Shown: positions 43,263 to 52,636, numbered from the stretch's first letter. The stretch is DNA of 64,000 bases from CANHBY01 sp046342195 (GCA_046342195.1 JBKDQE010000013.1:1-64000), one strand, 5' to 3'. The notes: generated by a model from the letters alone, not told the origin. Program-made: numbers and translations.

Positions 43263-43925
43263 TTATTCGGCAGCAGGCTTGGTTGCTGGCGTTAATTTTT
43301 TTGAGGGTTTGAGGGGGAGGGCCGAAGACTCAGCGGCTGGGGCTTCATTTGAAGAGCCTACGGCAAAACGCTTGGCCAGCCGGTTTTGAAGGTTTCGGAT
43401 TTGCAGTTCGATTTCAGGCCGGGCATCAGAGATGATTTTTTCTGTCAGGCGTTGTTGCATTTCGGGCCCCATCTCATTGAGCTTGCGATTCACAGGAGAT
43501 TCAATGATGGCAATCAGTTGCTTGAGTTCATCAGGAGAAAATTTTTCCTCCAGCAAGCTTCCCAAGGTTGAGGGTGCAGCCAGAATCGCTTTGTTCCGAA
43601 CCAAGGGGGTGGCTTCATCCAGAAATTTTTGAATGTCTTCCCGGACAGATTTATTAAGGTTGTCGCGTTTTTCTGGTGCCACACGGGATTGAAGAGCTGT
43701 GTGGGCTTGTTGGAGCAGCTGATTGACTGGTTGTTGTAAAAGCCCGTCGGCGATGCCTTCAATGAGGCCGCGTTGCAGCGTCAGCAGCTTGTCGATCAGT
43801 TCTTTTTTTTCCACTTCAGGAACGGGGGCTGTATCAGCGTGAACTTGAAAGAAGGGCCCCACCAAGGCGGTCGATAAAGTCAGAAAAAAGAGTGTACGCC
43901 GGGTGAGGGCAAGGCGGATGATCAT
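43263..43925 (-). CDS. DUF2059 family periplasmic protein
   Basis: The protein has 220 residues with an N-terminal signal peptide (about 1-30, basic start, TLFFLTLSTALVGPFFQVHA, probable cleavage after HA-D). The mature part is helical and resembles DUF2059: a long amphipathic region with LLEEKFSPDELKQLIAIIES and PVNRKLNEMGPEMQQRL. An Ala/Pro/Lys-rich low-complexity tail follows (about 190-220). Function is unknown. Its ATG overlaps the gyrA stop (ATGA type), so it is cotranscribed with gyrA and serC. Confidence 0.75.
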   Translation of the reverse strand: MIIRLALTRRTLFFLTLSTALVGPFFQVHADTAPVPEVEKKELIDKLLTLQRGLIEGIADGLLQQPVNQLLQQAHTALQSRVAPEKRDNLNKSVREDIQKFLDEATPLVRNKAILAAPSTLGSLLEEKFSPDELKQLIAIIESPVNRKLNEMGPEMQQRLTEKIISDARPEIELQIRNLQNRLAKRFAVGSSNEAPAAESSALPLKPSKKLTPATKPAAE

Positions 43926-46576
43926 GTCGGGTCCTGGGCTGTGTCATTGGGAGAGTCTGTTTCAAGGCTTAAATCGGCATCTGAATCGCTTTCATGGGCA
44001 TCATTTTCAACAATACGTTGCAGGCCGATCAATTGAGTGCCCGCATCAAGGGCAATCAAGGTGACGCCCTGCGTGGCACGACCCATTTCCCGGATTTCAG
44101 CAACTCTGGTTCTGACGAGCACGCCTTTGTCGGTGATCAGCATGATTTCGTCATTTGAATGCACCAAGGTTGCAGCAACAACCTTGCCATTGCGCTCACT
44201 TTGCTGAATAGCGATCATGCCTTTGGTGCCGCGACCGTGGCGGGTGTATTCAACAATACTGGTGCGTTTTCCGAAGCCGTTTTCAGTGGCGGTCAGGACG
44301 CTTCGGGTTTCATCGTTTGCCACCAGCATAGCAATCACGCTTTGGCCGTCTTCCAGGGCCATGCCCCGAACTCCGCGGGCGTTGCGCCCCATCGATCGGA
44401 CGTCATTTTCGTCAAATCGAACAGCCTTGCCGCCATCGCTGAACAGCATCACATCATGATGGCCATCGGTCAGGGCGGCGCCGATCAGGAAATCACCCTC
44501 GTCAAGATCAACGGCGATGATTCCTGCCTTGCGTGGGTGGCTGAATTCGCTCAGGGAGGTTTTTTTCACGACACCTTGTGCGGTGGCCATGAAAACAAAA
44601 TGGTCTTCCGGGAAAGTATGGAACTCGCCCGTCAGGGGCAGTACCACATTGACCTTTTCTCCTGGCTGCAAAGGGAACATATTGACAATCGGCTTGCCGC
44701 GTGAGTTCCGGGAACCTTGAGGAACTTCCCACACCTTGAGCCAGTAAACCCGGCCCCGGTTGGTGAAACACAAAATGTAGTCATGGGTGTTCGCGATAAA
44801 GAGCTGATCAATCCAGTCGTCTTCCTTGGTCTGCGTGGCTTGTTTTCCGCGACCTCCACGTTTTTGAGCGCGATACTCATGAAGAGGCTGGCTCTTGAAA
44901 TAGCCCGTATGACTCAAGGTGACGACCATATCGGTGGGAGCGATCAGGTCTTCCGTGCCGAGGTCTTGGGCATTGTGTTCAATCAGGCTGCGGCGTAAAC
45001 CGGTCTTGGTTTGTCCAAATTCCAGCTTGATAACCGCGAGCTCATCAGAAATGATCTGGGTGACTCTTGAAGGTGTGGCCAGAATATTGAGCAAGTCTGA
45101 AATTTGGCTCATTACCTGCCTGTATTCGCCAAGAATTTTGTCTTGCTCTAGGCCAGTGAGGCGCTGCAGGCGCATTTGCAGGATTTCGGAGGCTTGGTCA
45201 TCGCTGAGCCTGTAGAGGCCATCGGATTGCAAGCCATAATTTCTTGGCAGCCCCTCGGGTCGGAAGGATTCCCGTCCGCCAGGCGTTTCGAGCCCTACGC
45301 GAGCGAGCATCTCCCTGACCAGGGAAGAATCCCAGCTCTTGGACATCAAGGCTTGCTTGGCGACAGGGGGGGTGGGTGAGGTTTTGATGGTTTCAATGAA
45401 TTCGTCAATGTTGGCGAGTGCCACGGCCAAGCCCTCGAGTACATGCCCTCGTTCGCGGGCCTTACGCAGCTCGAAGACCGTGCGCCGTGTAATGACTTCA
45501 CGACGATGCTCAAGGAAAATGGCAATCAGGTCTTTGAGGTTGCAAAGTTTGGGCTGGTTATCAACCAGAGCAACCATATTGATGCCGAAAGTGTCCTGGA
45601 GTTGGGTCTGTTTGTAGAGGTTGTTGAGCACCACTTCGGGAATTTCGCCGCGCTTGAGCTCAATTACAACCCGCATACCAGATTTATCGGACTCATCCTG
45701 AATATGGCTGATTCCCTCGATTTTTTTCTCGTGAACAAGCTCTGCCATGCGCTCAAGCAGAGATTTTTTATTCACTTGGTAGGGAATTTCATCAATGATG
45801 ATCGATTGGCGTTGCCCGCGATCAAGGTCTTCAAAGTGACACTTGGCGCGCATGACCACCTTGCCACGGCCAGTGCGGTAGCCTTCCCGAACTCCGCTTA
45901 AACCATAAATGATGCCTGCCGTAGGAAAATCAGGGGCGGGGATGATTTCCATCAGTTCATCGACCGAGGCGCCCGGATTTTTCAATAAATGCAGACAGGC
46001 GTCGATAACTTCGTTCAGATTATGGGGCGGGATGTTGGTGGCCATGCCAACAGCAATGCCGGCTGAACCATTGACCAGCAGGTTCGGCAGGCGCGCAGGC
46101 AACACCAAAGGCTCTTTCTCGCTGCCATCGTAGTTGGGGCCAAAGTCGACAGTTTCTTTGTCGAGATCCGACAGCATGTCGTGAGCGATTTTGGCCAGTC
46201 GAATCTCGGTGTAGCGCATGGCTGCGGCATTGTCGCCATCCACTGAACCAAAATTGCCTTGGCCATCTATGAGCATGTGCCTGAGGGAAAAATCTTGGGC
46301 CATTCGCACGATGGTGTCGTAAACGGCACTGTCACCGTGAGGGTGATACTTACCGATAACGTCACCGACAATGCGAGCAGATTTTTTGTAAGGCCGGTTC
46401 CAGTCGTTGTTTAACTCATGCATCGCAAACAAAACGCGGCGATGCACTGGTTTAAGGCCGTCTCGGGCATCTGGCAGCGCACGACCAACAATCACGCTCA
46501 TCGCGTAATCGAGGTAAGAACGGCGCATTTCTTCCTCAAGGCTGATGGGCAGGGTTTCTTTGGCGAACTGTGTCAT
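43922..46576 (-). CDS. gyrA: DNA gyrase subunit A
   Basis: This 884-residue catalytic subunit breaks and rejoins DNA. The winged-helix/tower domain has SYLDYAMSVIVGRALPDARD, KYHPHGDSAVYDTIVRMAQD (the quinolone-determining region with Ser at the usual position) and the active-site Tyr in AAMRYTEIRLAKIAHDML. The C-terminal beta-pinwheel carries the GyrA box as QKRGGRGK (usual QRRGGRG) at the EYRAQKRGG segment. An acidic Asp/Glu tail ends the protein. It pairs with GyrB from 26057-28588. The start is clear, with IS-end DNA upstream (46631-46707). Confidence 0.96.
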   Translation of the reverse strand: MTQFAKETLPISLEEEMRRSYLDYAMSVIVGRALPDARDGLKPVHRRVLFAMHELNNDWNRPYKKSARIVGDVIGKYHPHGDSAVYDTIVRMAQDFSLRHMLIDGQGNFGSVDGDNAAAMRYTEIRLAKIAHDMLSDLDKETVDFGPNYDGSEKEPLVLPARLPNLLVNGSAGIAVGMATNIPPHNLNEVIDACLHLLKNPGASVDELMEIIPAPDFPTAGIIYGLSGVREGYRTGRGKVVMRAKCHFEDLDRGQRQSIIIDEIPYQVNKKSLLERMAELVHEKKIEGISHIQDESDKSGMRVVIELKRGEIPEVVLNNLYKQTQLQDTFGINMVALVDNQPKLCNLKDLIAIFLEHRREVITRRTVFELRKARERGHVLEGLAVALANIDEFIETIKTSPTPPVAKQALMSKSWDSSLVREMLARVGLETPGGRESFRPEGLPRNYGLQSDGLYRLSDDQASEILQMRLQRLTGLEQDKILGEYRQVMSQISDLLNILATPSRVTQIISDELAVIKLEFGQTKTGLRRSLIEHNAQDLGTEDLIAPTDMVVTLSHTGYFKSQPLHEYRAQKRGGRGKQATQTKEDDWIDQLFIANTHDYILCFTNRGRVYWLKVWEVPQGSRNSRGKPIVNMFPLQPGEKVNVVLPLTGEFHTFPEDHFVFMATAQGVVKKTSLSEFSHPRKAGIIAVDLDEGDFLIGAALTDGHHDVMLFSDGGKAVRFDENDVRSMGRNARGVRGMALEDGQSVIAMLVANDETRSVLTATENGFGKRTSIVEYTRHGRGTKGMIAIQQSERNGKVVAATLVHSNDEIMLITDKGVLVRTRVAEIREMGRATQGVTLIALDAGTQLIGLQRIVENDAHESDSDADLSLETDSPNDTAQDPT

Positions 46577-46630
46577 GCAGTGTGGGGCGCCCGATCGGCC
46601 GCCTGATGAAGAAGATCAATGCAGTATTTT

Positions 46631-46707
46631 AGGGCCTGTTCGGAAAGTCTTTGCCAACCATAAAATGGTCTCTTGAAGAGATCTGCCGCTTTGCAAACAC
46701 TCGCAAT
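46631..46707 (-). repeat. IS-end relic upstream of gyrA
   Basis: Starting AGGGCCTGTTCGGAAAGTCT, this segment is the reverse-orientation counterpart of the IS5-type tail at 497-576. It shares the first bases (TAGGGCCTGTT, from 46630) with the 41-bp repeat at 14469 and 35925. It has no coding content. Confidence 0.5.
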
Positions 46708-46722
46708 ACCAATTGGTATTGC
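46703..46722. promoter_or_regulatory. 20-bp perfect palindrome upstream of gyrA
   Basis: GCAATACCAATTGGTATTGC is exactly self-complementary over 20 bases, 127 bases before the gyrA start and 39 bases after the fimV-like stop. It could be a dimeric regulator's operator or a relic of the neighbouring IS end; no binding protein is evident. Confidence 0.4.
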
Positions 46723-46760
46723 TGTGCTTTGTGCCTTGCAGCTCACTCCAATATTTTGTG

Positions 46761-48545
46761 TTAATTTGACTCCAATGATGGCACGCCCCCAATATTTGCT
46801 GCACTGGGTTCTGCGTGATTGAGGAGATCTTTGGCCACGGCTTGCAGCAAAAGAAGTTCGCGGTAAGCGGGTAAATCAAAGGAATCAACTGGCACATTGC
46901 TCTTGAAAAGGTACCCACTCAGAAGCTTCAGGGCTGTAGCGGGGGTATGCCAAGCGCTGGCCAAGGTTTGACTGACCTCGGTATATTCTTCAAGATGCTT
47001 GCCGTTAGTTTGAGGCTCGCCCCAATTGGGAATGTGGCCATTAAACTGACGAAGGAAACTGAGCCGCAACTGCTCATAGCTTATACGATCATTTTTGGAA
47101 ATCAAGATTTCCAGGAGTTTGAGGTAAGGCCTCGGGTTTCCGCTGTGAGGGCCTTGAATATGGCTGTTCAGCAAATCAATGGCCATTTGCTCTTGCCCAA
47201 GTGCCATGAAAAAATCAGTCTGTTGTTCCAGGTCAATCAATTCGTCGGGGGCTGTTTCGTGAAGAGGATTGATCGGGTTGAAGTGAGCATTGAGCTGACT
47301 TTCGGTGACTTCTGAAATTTCAACCGCAGTAACGAGAGGTTTGGGGGGATTGTTGACGGTTGGGTGTGTCGCTACAGAGAGCGCGGAGGGGGGCTGCACA
47401 GAGTTCAAGAAGCTATGTGGGGCCTCTCCGAGACCGGAGAGGCGGCTTTCATGGTCGTTAAGGAAGGAGCCTGGATTGCGCCTTTGGTTCCAAAGCATCA
47501 GGCCCAAAGTGGCCCCCAAAATGATGACGATTCCACCCAGAACCCATACGATGACAGGCTGCTCGTTTTTTCGTTGGCGTTCACGCTCAAGCTCGTTTTC
47601 TGCCAATTGTAATTTTTTACGCTCTTCTTCGAGCTTCTTTTGAGAGTCTTGTAGCTCTGCTTGAAGGCTTTCAGTGCTGGGCCTGGCTGCTTCACTTTCC
47701 GCCTTGATCTGAGCCAGTATTTGTTCCAACTCTGTGAGTTTTGCTAGTTGAGCAGCATAGTCAGCATCACGTTCGATGTTCGCAAATTCGGGGCCTTTGG
47801 CGGGGTCAAGGGACGGTGCTTCCAGGCTGAGGCGTGGCCCGCTTGTTTTGGCTGCGGCCTGATTGCTCTCTATGGTGGCCTTGGCAGAAGCCTTGCGGGT
47901 TGAACCTGAGGGCGCTTTGGGGGGCGAATTTGTGGCTTGTACAGCCAGGATTGTGGGGTCTAAAGGGGGGAGTACAGGCTGGCGAGAAGGGCGGTTTTGT
48001 CGGGAGGCCGGCTTGGTATTTGAATGGGAAGGGAGAACCTTCGCAGATTCAGGGTCACGGGAGTCGGGGGCCGGGCTTATTGCGCTGCCTTGGGTTGATG
48101 AAGGAGAAATTGTGACCGATTGAATGACAGATGCAGGGGGGTCTACAAACATCAAAAATTGTTTTGTGAGCGGAGCGGTGCAGCCCACAATCACAGAGAT
48201 GCTGACCAGCGGTTCGTCAATTCTCACATAAGTAGACACTTGAACCCTGAACAAGACGGACTTGTGGCCTGGGGGTAACAATTTTGTTTTCACCACTCTC
48301 CCGATCAAGGGGTTTTCACCAATCATCACTTCTGAACGCACGCATTCGTCAGGCACCCGTTCATCAAGGGAGCCATAAACAGGGATGATGACATTCAAGG
48401 GTTCACCCAAGATCGGGCTGCCAGTTACGTTACCAATTCCAAGTGCCCATGAGGGGGAAGATGAGGCAAGTAAAAATACAAGCCCCCAAAGTTTCAAAAG
48501 TTTTAAAAGTCCTGAATGACGCGAGGCGCGAAGCATGCTGCTCAT
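46761..48545 (-). CDS. FimV/TspA-like cell-pole protein
   Basis: The protein has 594 residues and resembles FimV. A signal peptide (about 1-35, ending SSPSWA) is followed by the FimV N-terminal module (about 36-140, IGNVTGSPILGEPLNVIIPV) and a long Pro/Ser-rich region (about 140-255). A coiled coil (about 262-330; AQLAKLTELEQILAQIKAES, LQDSQKKLEEERKKLQLAE) is followed by one membrane helix (about 335-360, VIVWVLGGIVIILGATLGLM). A cytoplasmic FimV C-terminal domain (about 435-485) has LEQQTDFFMALGQEQMAIDL. No LysM motif was recognised. FimV proteins organise polar type IV pili and motility; pilus genes are not in the window. The gene stands alone between gyrA and an unknown gene. Confidence 0.75.
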   Translation of the reverse strand: MSSMLRASRHSGLLKLLKLWGLVFLLASSSPSWALGIGNVTGSPILGEPLNVIIPVYGSLDERVPDECVRSEVMIGENPLIGRVVKTKLLPPGHKSVLFRVQVSTYVRIDEPLVSISVIVGCTAPLTKQFLMFVDPPASVIQSVTISPSSTQGSAISPAPDSRDPESAKVLPSHSNTKPASRQNRPSRQPVLPPLDPTILAVQATNSPPKAPSGSTRKASAKATIESNQAAAKTSGPRLSLEAPSLDPAKGPEFANIERDADYAAQLAKLTELEQILAQIKAESEAARPSTESLQAELQDSQKKLEEERKKLQLAENELERERQRKNEQPVIVWVLGGIVIILGATLGLMLWNQRRNPGSFLNDHESRLSGLGEAPHSFLNSVQPPSALSVATHPTVNNPPKPLVTAVEISEVTESQLNAHFNPINPLHETAPDELIDLEQQTDFFMALGQEQMAIDLLNSHIQGPHSGNPRPYLKLLEILISKNDRISYEQLRLSFLRQFNGHIPNWGEPQTNGKHLEEYTEVSQTLASAWHTPATALKLLSGYLFKSNVPVDSFDLPAYRELLLLQAVAKDLLNHAEPSAANIGGVPSLESN

Positions 48546-48571
48546 GAATCAAATCCCAATAGTTTTCAAAC

Positions 48572-48741
48572 CTAAGGAACCTTTGCAAAATCCATCGTGG
48601 ATGAGCGCGCCTTTCCCGGATGGGAGATGCCAAGCAGATTTTGCAGACTGTTGCGGGTGCTACAGGCAAAAAAGCCAGGGCAGCAGGCCTCATCCGGGAA
48701 AGGATGAGGTCGCCGCGAGGGGTTTGCAGAGGTTTCCTGAA
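48572..48741 (+). repeat. Dispersed inverted-repeat element, full copy upstream of fimV-like gene
   Basis: It opens CTAAGGAACCTTTGCAAAAT and closes with GGTTTGCAGAGGTTTCCTGA near 48740, whose reverse complement (AGGAAACCTCTGCAAACC) matches the opening apart from small indels. CCTTTCCCGGATG near the left and its inverse near 48695-48705 extend the inverted arms. About 170 bp, no coding capacity. The related partial copy is at 35771-35876. Confidence 0.65.
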
Positions 48742-48796
48742 GGGCACTCTAGCATGAACATTTTCAGCTTGCGACTATAAAACACTGGGCAATACC

Positions 48797-49558
48797 TCAT
48801 GCAGGGGGGTGGCGGCGCTGATACTCAGCGTCATCATCTTTGCTCAAGTGTGCCCAAAGACCGGAGAAAATGCCACCACTCCGCTGGCAAGTTTTTGACT
48901 CGTTCAAACTCATGCTGGCAATTTGTAAGGCCTGCCTGGCTGCCAAGGTAAAGACGCTGCGGATAGGCTCCAGTACGTCAGGCACAGGAGTCGAAATCTG
49001 ACATCGCAGATAAAGACGACCTCGAAGGGTCATGAGCAAAAACGGCGTGTTTTGGGGCAAATGGCTTTCTGCCAGATCTTGGAGGGCTGTTGAAAGAGGG
49101 CCTTCTAGCCACCAAGGTGCCAGGCTGGGTGAGCTTGACCAGGATTCATAATGTGCGGCCAAGGCGGTAGCAAGTTGAGCCTTGGGGAACATTGATAACC
49201 AACGAATTTCTTCAGGCGCGGAAAAATCGACCACTGTTTGCAAGGTTTGGACGCACTGTGCAAAAGCAAGCGCCTCCAGAGAGCTGGCCAAGGCACAGTT
49301 CATCAGCAGCATTTGTAAATTGGCTGGCAAGCCTAATTCGGTACGTATCAGTAATTCGTGGCCAGAGATATAAGCACGCTGGGCTGGGCCCCAGTCCAGT
49401 CGCCAAGGTCGGCCTTCGGAGACGCCTTCAATGGCAAAGCCTGCCACTTCTTTGCTGTATCTTAGGCGAGCATCAATTTGGCGCGACCACAGCCATAAAG
49501 AGGCGATATCCAGCCCCTCCGCATGGCCAGCCAACCAGCACCTGATGCGTTCCATCAT
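48797..49558 (-). CDS. Unrecognised 253-residue protein
   Basis: There is no signal peptide or membrane segment. The N-terminal part is Trp/Arg-rich (LWLWSRQIDARLRYSKEVAG, EGRPWRLDWGPAQRAYISGH). A helical middle has LMNCALASSLEALAFAQCVQ and FPKAQLATALAAHYESWSSS. A terminal part has LLMTLRGRLYLRCQISTPVP. Composition and codon use match the host, so it is probably a resident gene. RGRPWRLDWGPAQR-ISG resembles a DNA-substrate or regulatory domain only vaguely. It is flanked by the fimV-like gene (with a repeat between) and ychF (divergent). I do not recognise a family. Confidence 0.55.
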   Translation of the reverse strand: MMERIRCWLAGHAEGLDIASLWLWSRQIDARLRYSKEVAGFAIEGVSEGRPWRLDWGPAQRAYISGHELLIRTELGLPANLQMLLMNCALASSLEALAFAQCVQTLQTVVDFSAPEEIRWLSMFPKAQLATALAAHYESWSSSPSLAPWWLEGPLSTALQDLAESHLPQNTPFLLMTLRGRLYLRCQISTPVPDVLEPIRSVFTLAARQALQIASMSLNESKTCQRSGGIFSGLWAHLSKDDDAEYQRRHPPA

Positions 49559-49881
49559 GACGGTCCCTTCCAGAAAATCAACGGCTGTTTTGAGGATAAT
49601 TCATGAGAAATTTTGCATTGATGCCGCACCATATCAAGCCAATAGGAAGACCAATCGGTCTATCAATGCCTTTGAAACGGCTATTTTTAAAGGTTGAGTG
49701 AATTCAGGCCAACAGACCTTGAGTTGATGGTCAGGCCCTGGAGGGGGCTGTTAAAAGGTAGTCACCTGCACAAACAGCAAAATACGCCTTGCATGAACCC
49801 TTGGCTCAGCCGCGCTCATCCACAATAGCGGGCTTGCCAAGTGATTCCTTGGCCTCTAATACAACTGAAAGACATTTATTT
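49559..49881. other. Intergenic region upstream of ychF
   Basis: This 323-base gap lies between divergent genes. The ychF frame is open back to 49789, but that part does not look conserved. No pth gene, the usual ychF neighbour, is present. I see no obvious promoter pair or hairpin. Confidence 0.4.
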
Positions 49882-50973
49882 ATGAGCCTGAAATGTGGCA
49901 TTGTGGGCCTTCCGAATGTGGGAAAGTCGACCCTTTTTAATGCACTGACCAAGGCCGGCATTGCGGCTGAAAACTACCCTTTTTGTACCATCGAGCCGAA
50001 TGTGGGCATTGTTCCGGTGCCAGATTCCCGACTGCACCAGCTGGCATTGCTGGTGAAGCCAGAGCGGATCATGCCGGCCACCGTTGAATTCGTGGACATT
50101 GCTGGCCTGGTAGCCGGAGCCTCCAAAGGCGAGGGCCTTGGCAACCAGTTTTTGGCACACATTCGTGAAACTGACGCGATCGTCAATGTGGTGCGCTGCT
50201 TTGATGATCCGAACGTCATTCATGTGTCGGGCAAGGTGGATCCTATCGCTGATGTGGAGGTCATTCAAACTGAACTTTGCCTTGCTGACCTCGGCACGGT
50301 GGAAAAATCTATTCAGCGCTATTCCAAGATGGCCAAGGCAGGCGACAAAGAAGCTCAGCGCTTGGTGCAGGTCCTGAGCGACTGCCTGAATGCTTTGAAT
50401 CAAGGGCAGCCGGTGCGCAGCATTGCTTTGAGCAAGGAAGACCAAGCCCTGCTCAAGCCCCTGTGTCTCATTACCGCCAAGCCTGCCATGTTTGTAGGCA
50501 ATGTGGATGAAGGCGGTTTTAAAAACAACCCTTTCCTTGATAAGCTGACAGCCTTTGCCCAGGCCCAGCATGCCCCGGTGGTGGCCATTTGTGCCCAAAC
50601 CGAGGCCGAGCTTTCTGAAATGGAAGACGAAGACAAGCTTCTATTCCTGAAAGACATGGGCCAAACCGAACCCGGCTTGAACCGATTGATCCGTGCCGCC
50701 TTTTCATTGCTGGGTCTACAGACTTACTTTACGGCGGGCGTGAAGGAAGTTCGGGCCTGGACCATCCGGATTGGCGACACCGCGCCTCAGGCTGCGGGCG
50801 TCATTCATACTGATTTTGAGCGTGGCTTCATTCGTGCTCAAACCATTGCTTTCGATGACTACATGGCCCTCAAAGGCGAACAAGGCGCCAAAGACGCCGG
50901 CAAAATGCGATCTGAGGGGAAGGAGTATGTGGTGAAAGATGGCGATGTGTTGAATTTTTTGTTTAACGTCTGA
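49882..50973 (+). CDS. ychF: Redox-regulated ATPase YchF (OLA1 family)
   Basis: This 363-residue Obg-like P-loop ATPase associates with ribosomes and affects stress responses. The G domain has CGIVGLPNVGKSTLFNALTK (G1), VEFVDIAGLVAGASKGEGLG (G3) and the altered G4 usual for YchF ATPases, AKPAMFVGNVDE. The coiled-coil insert is at about 130-200, and the C-terminal TGS domain is at about 278-363 (TYFTAGVKEVRAWTIRIGDT, TDFERGFIRAQTIAFDDYMA, EGKEYVVKDGDVLNFLFNV). The ATG at 49882 gives the standard MSLKCGIVG start. Downstream a long imperfect hairpin precedes the Fic/defence region. Confidence 0.95.
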   Translation: MSLKCGIVGLPNVGKSTLFNALTKAGIAAENYPFCTIEPNVGIVPVPDSRLHQLALLVKPERIMPATVEFVDIAGLVAGASKGEGLGNQFLAHIRETDAIVNVVRCFDDPNVIHVSGKVDPIADVEVIQTELCLADLGTVEKSIQRYSKMAKAGDKEAQRLVQVLSDCLNALNQGQPVRSIALSKEDQALLKPLCLITAKPAMFVGNVDEGGFKNNPFLDKLTAFAQAQHAPVVAICAQTEAELSEMEDEDKLLFLKDMGQTEPGLNRLIRAAFSLLGLQTYFTAGVKEVRAWTIRIGDTAPQAAGVIHTDFERGFIRAQTIAFDDYMALKGEQGAKDAGKMRSEGKEYVVKDGDVLNFLFNV

Positions 50974-50983
50974 GCCAAAATAG

Positions 50984-51037
50984 CTGTTTTCAGGTGTTCG
51001 TCGATGTTTTTAATATCGCCTAATACCTTGAAAACAG
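50984..51037 (+). terminator. Imperfect stem-loop after ychF
   Basis: CTGTTTTCAGGT (50984-50995) can pair with ACCTTGAAAACAG (51025-51037) with one bulged base. The loop of 29 bases is large and no T tract follows, so termination is uncertain. Confidence 0.3.
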
Positions 51038-51175
51038 TGGATTCTATGATCGATTCTGTTCATGAGTGTTCATTGACATCCGGCAAGGCTGCGGGCATAT
51101 AAAAGGGTGACAGCAATATTGTGCCGATCAAGCCTGACGTTGCAGCTTGATGGAGTGGCGGCAAGCGGTTGATTG

Positions 51176-51210
51176 AATATGTTGCGATTTCGAAGGAATC
51201 GCAACATATT
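51176..51210. repeat. 14-bp perfect inverted repeat before fic relic
   Basis: AATATGTTGCGATT (51176-51189) and AATCGCAACATATT (51197-51210) are exact complements around a 7-base loop (TCGAAGG). It is followed by no T run, so it is more likely an operator or DNA-structural site at the edge of the island than a terminator. Confidence 0.55.
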
Positions 51211-51217
51211 TGATTGA

Positions 51218-51907
51218 CCTGTTGTCGCCAGCGACATAAACCGGGAATGTGTCGCAAAACTCGAAAAATTAAAACTCAAGCAATTCCCTTTGAACACCCG
51301 CACCGCCGAACAGGTTTGCTCACGGATCAAGGGCATCGAGATGCAAGTCAGGCGCGTACCGGGAACGGCACTCGCCAACCAAGCAACCGGAGACGTGATC
51401 TACACCCCACCTGTCGGTGAAGATTTGCTGCGGACAAAACTCGCCAACTGGGAACGCTATCTTCATGAACAGCGCGACATCGACCCCTTGATTCGCATGG
51501 CGGTTGGGCATTACCAGTTTGAGGCGATCCACCCCTTCACCGATGGTAATGGCCGTACCGGTCGCATTCTGAACAGCCTCTTTTTAATTCAGGAGGAATT
51601 GCTGACGCTACCGATTCTTTATCTGTCAGCGCTGACCATCACCCATGTAAGGCAGGCCGCACCGAAAATTTATAGCCGTGAGCTGGTCGATTTGATTTTC
51701 GACCTGCCTTACTGCCGAATCCAGAATCTCGTAGAAAGAGACATCGCCGGCCGCCAAGCGGCATCGCGCTATCTCAAGCAGCTCGTTGAAGTTGGCGTGC
51801 TGGAAGAAAAAACCGTCGGGCGTGACAAGCTATTTATTCATCCTAAGCTGATGCACTTGCTGACGCGAGATGACAACGCCGTCACCCCTTATGAATATTC
51901 TGAATGA
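51218..51907 (+). pseudogene. Fic-family AMP-transferase, N-terminal truncation and internal deletion
   Basis: The readable protein has the Fic domain with the intact catalytic motif HPFTDGNGRTGR. It also has RIPGT-like RRVPGTALANQ, GEDLLRTKLANWERY, and the C-terminal winged-helix part KIYSRELVDLIFDLPYCRIQ. Relatives of about 370 residues have an N-terminal Fic_N region with about 190 further residues, which is missing here. They also have about 50 residues between LYLS and the KIYSREL segment, which are joined directly here. The frame stays open from 51218, but no good ATG start exists (TTG at 51290). Fic proteins AMPylate targets. With the N-terminal part and part of the core missing, I call it a degenerate gene. 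Confidence 0.7.
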
Positions 51908-51983
51908 AAATATTTTCTTTCCCGAAGCTGACTCAGGCATGCCCTCAAATTACCAAAAAATTACTACTTAGAGCCTTCTTCCC

Positions 51984-52636
51984 ATGACCCTTATTAAGTC
52001 GCGAGAACGCGTTACTGACCACGGAGAGGTCTTCACTCCCGCGTGGCTGGTCGATGCCATGCTTGACCTCGTGAAGGACGAATCGGAGCGCATTGATTCT
52101 CGCTTTCTGGAACCAGCGTGCGGAAGCGGTAATTTTATTGTCAAGGTCTTGCAACGAAAGCTCGCGGCTGTCGAGTCCAAGTTCGGGAAATCTGACTTCG
52201 AAAAGCAGCACTATGGCCTTCTGGCATTGATGTGCATCTACGGGATTGAGCTTTTGCCAGACAACATCACCGAGTGCAGGGAAAACATGCTGGACATCTT
52301 CGCCGACTATCTGAACGTTCAGCAGTCAGATGCCATCTACCGTGCAGCTTCCTACGTGTTATCGCAGAATCTTGTCCATGGTGACGCCTTGACGATGTGC
52401 GCTAGCCGCAAAGAGCCGATTACCTTCGCCGAATGGGGCTATCTGGGCAAGGGCAAATTTCAGCGTCGCGACTTCCGCTTCGACACCTTGACCCATTCGT
52501 CGGCCTTTAGCGCTGAGGGCGATCTCTTTGCCCACCTCGGCAAGCACGAGATATTCACTCCGACCAAGACCTATTCGCCCATGACTGTCGGCGAACTCGC
52601 ATCCGCTTCAGTCAATGCGCTGCTGAAGGATGCCGA

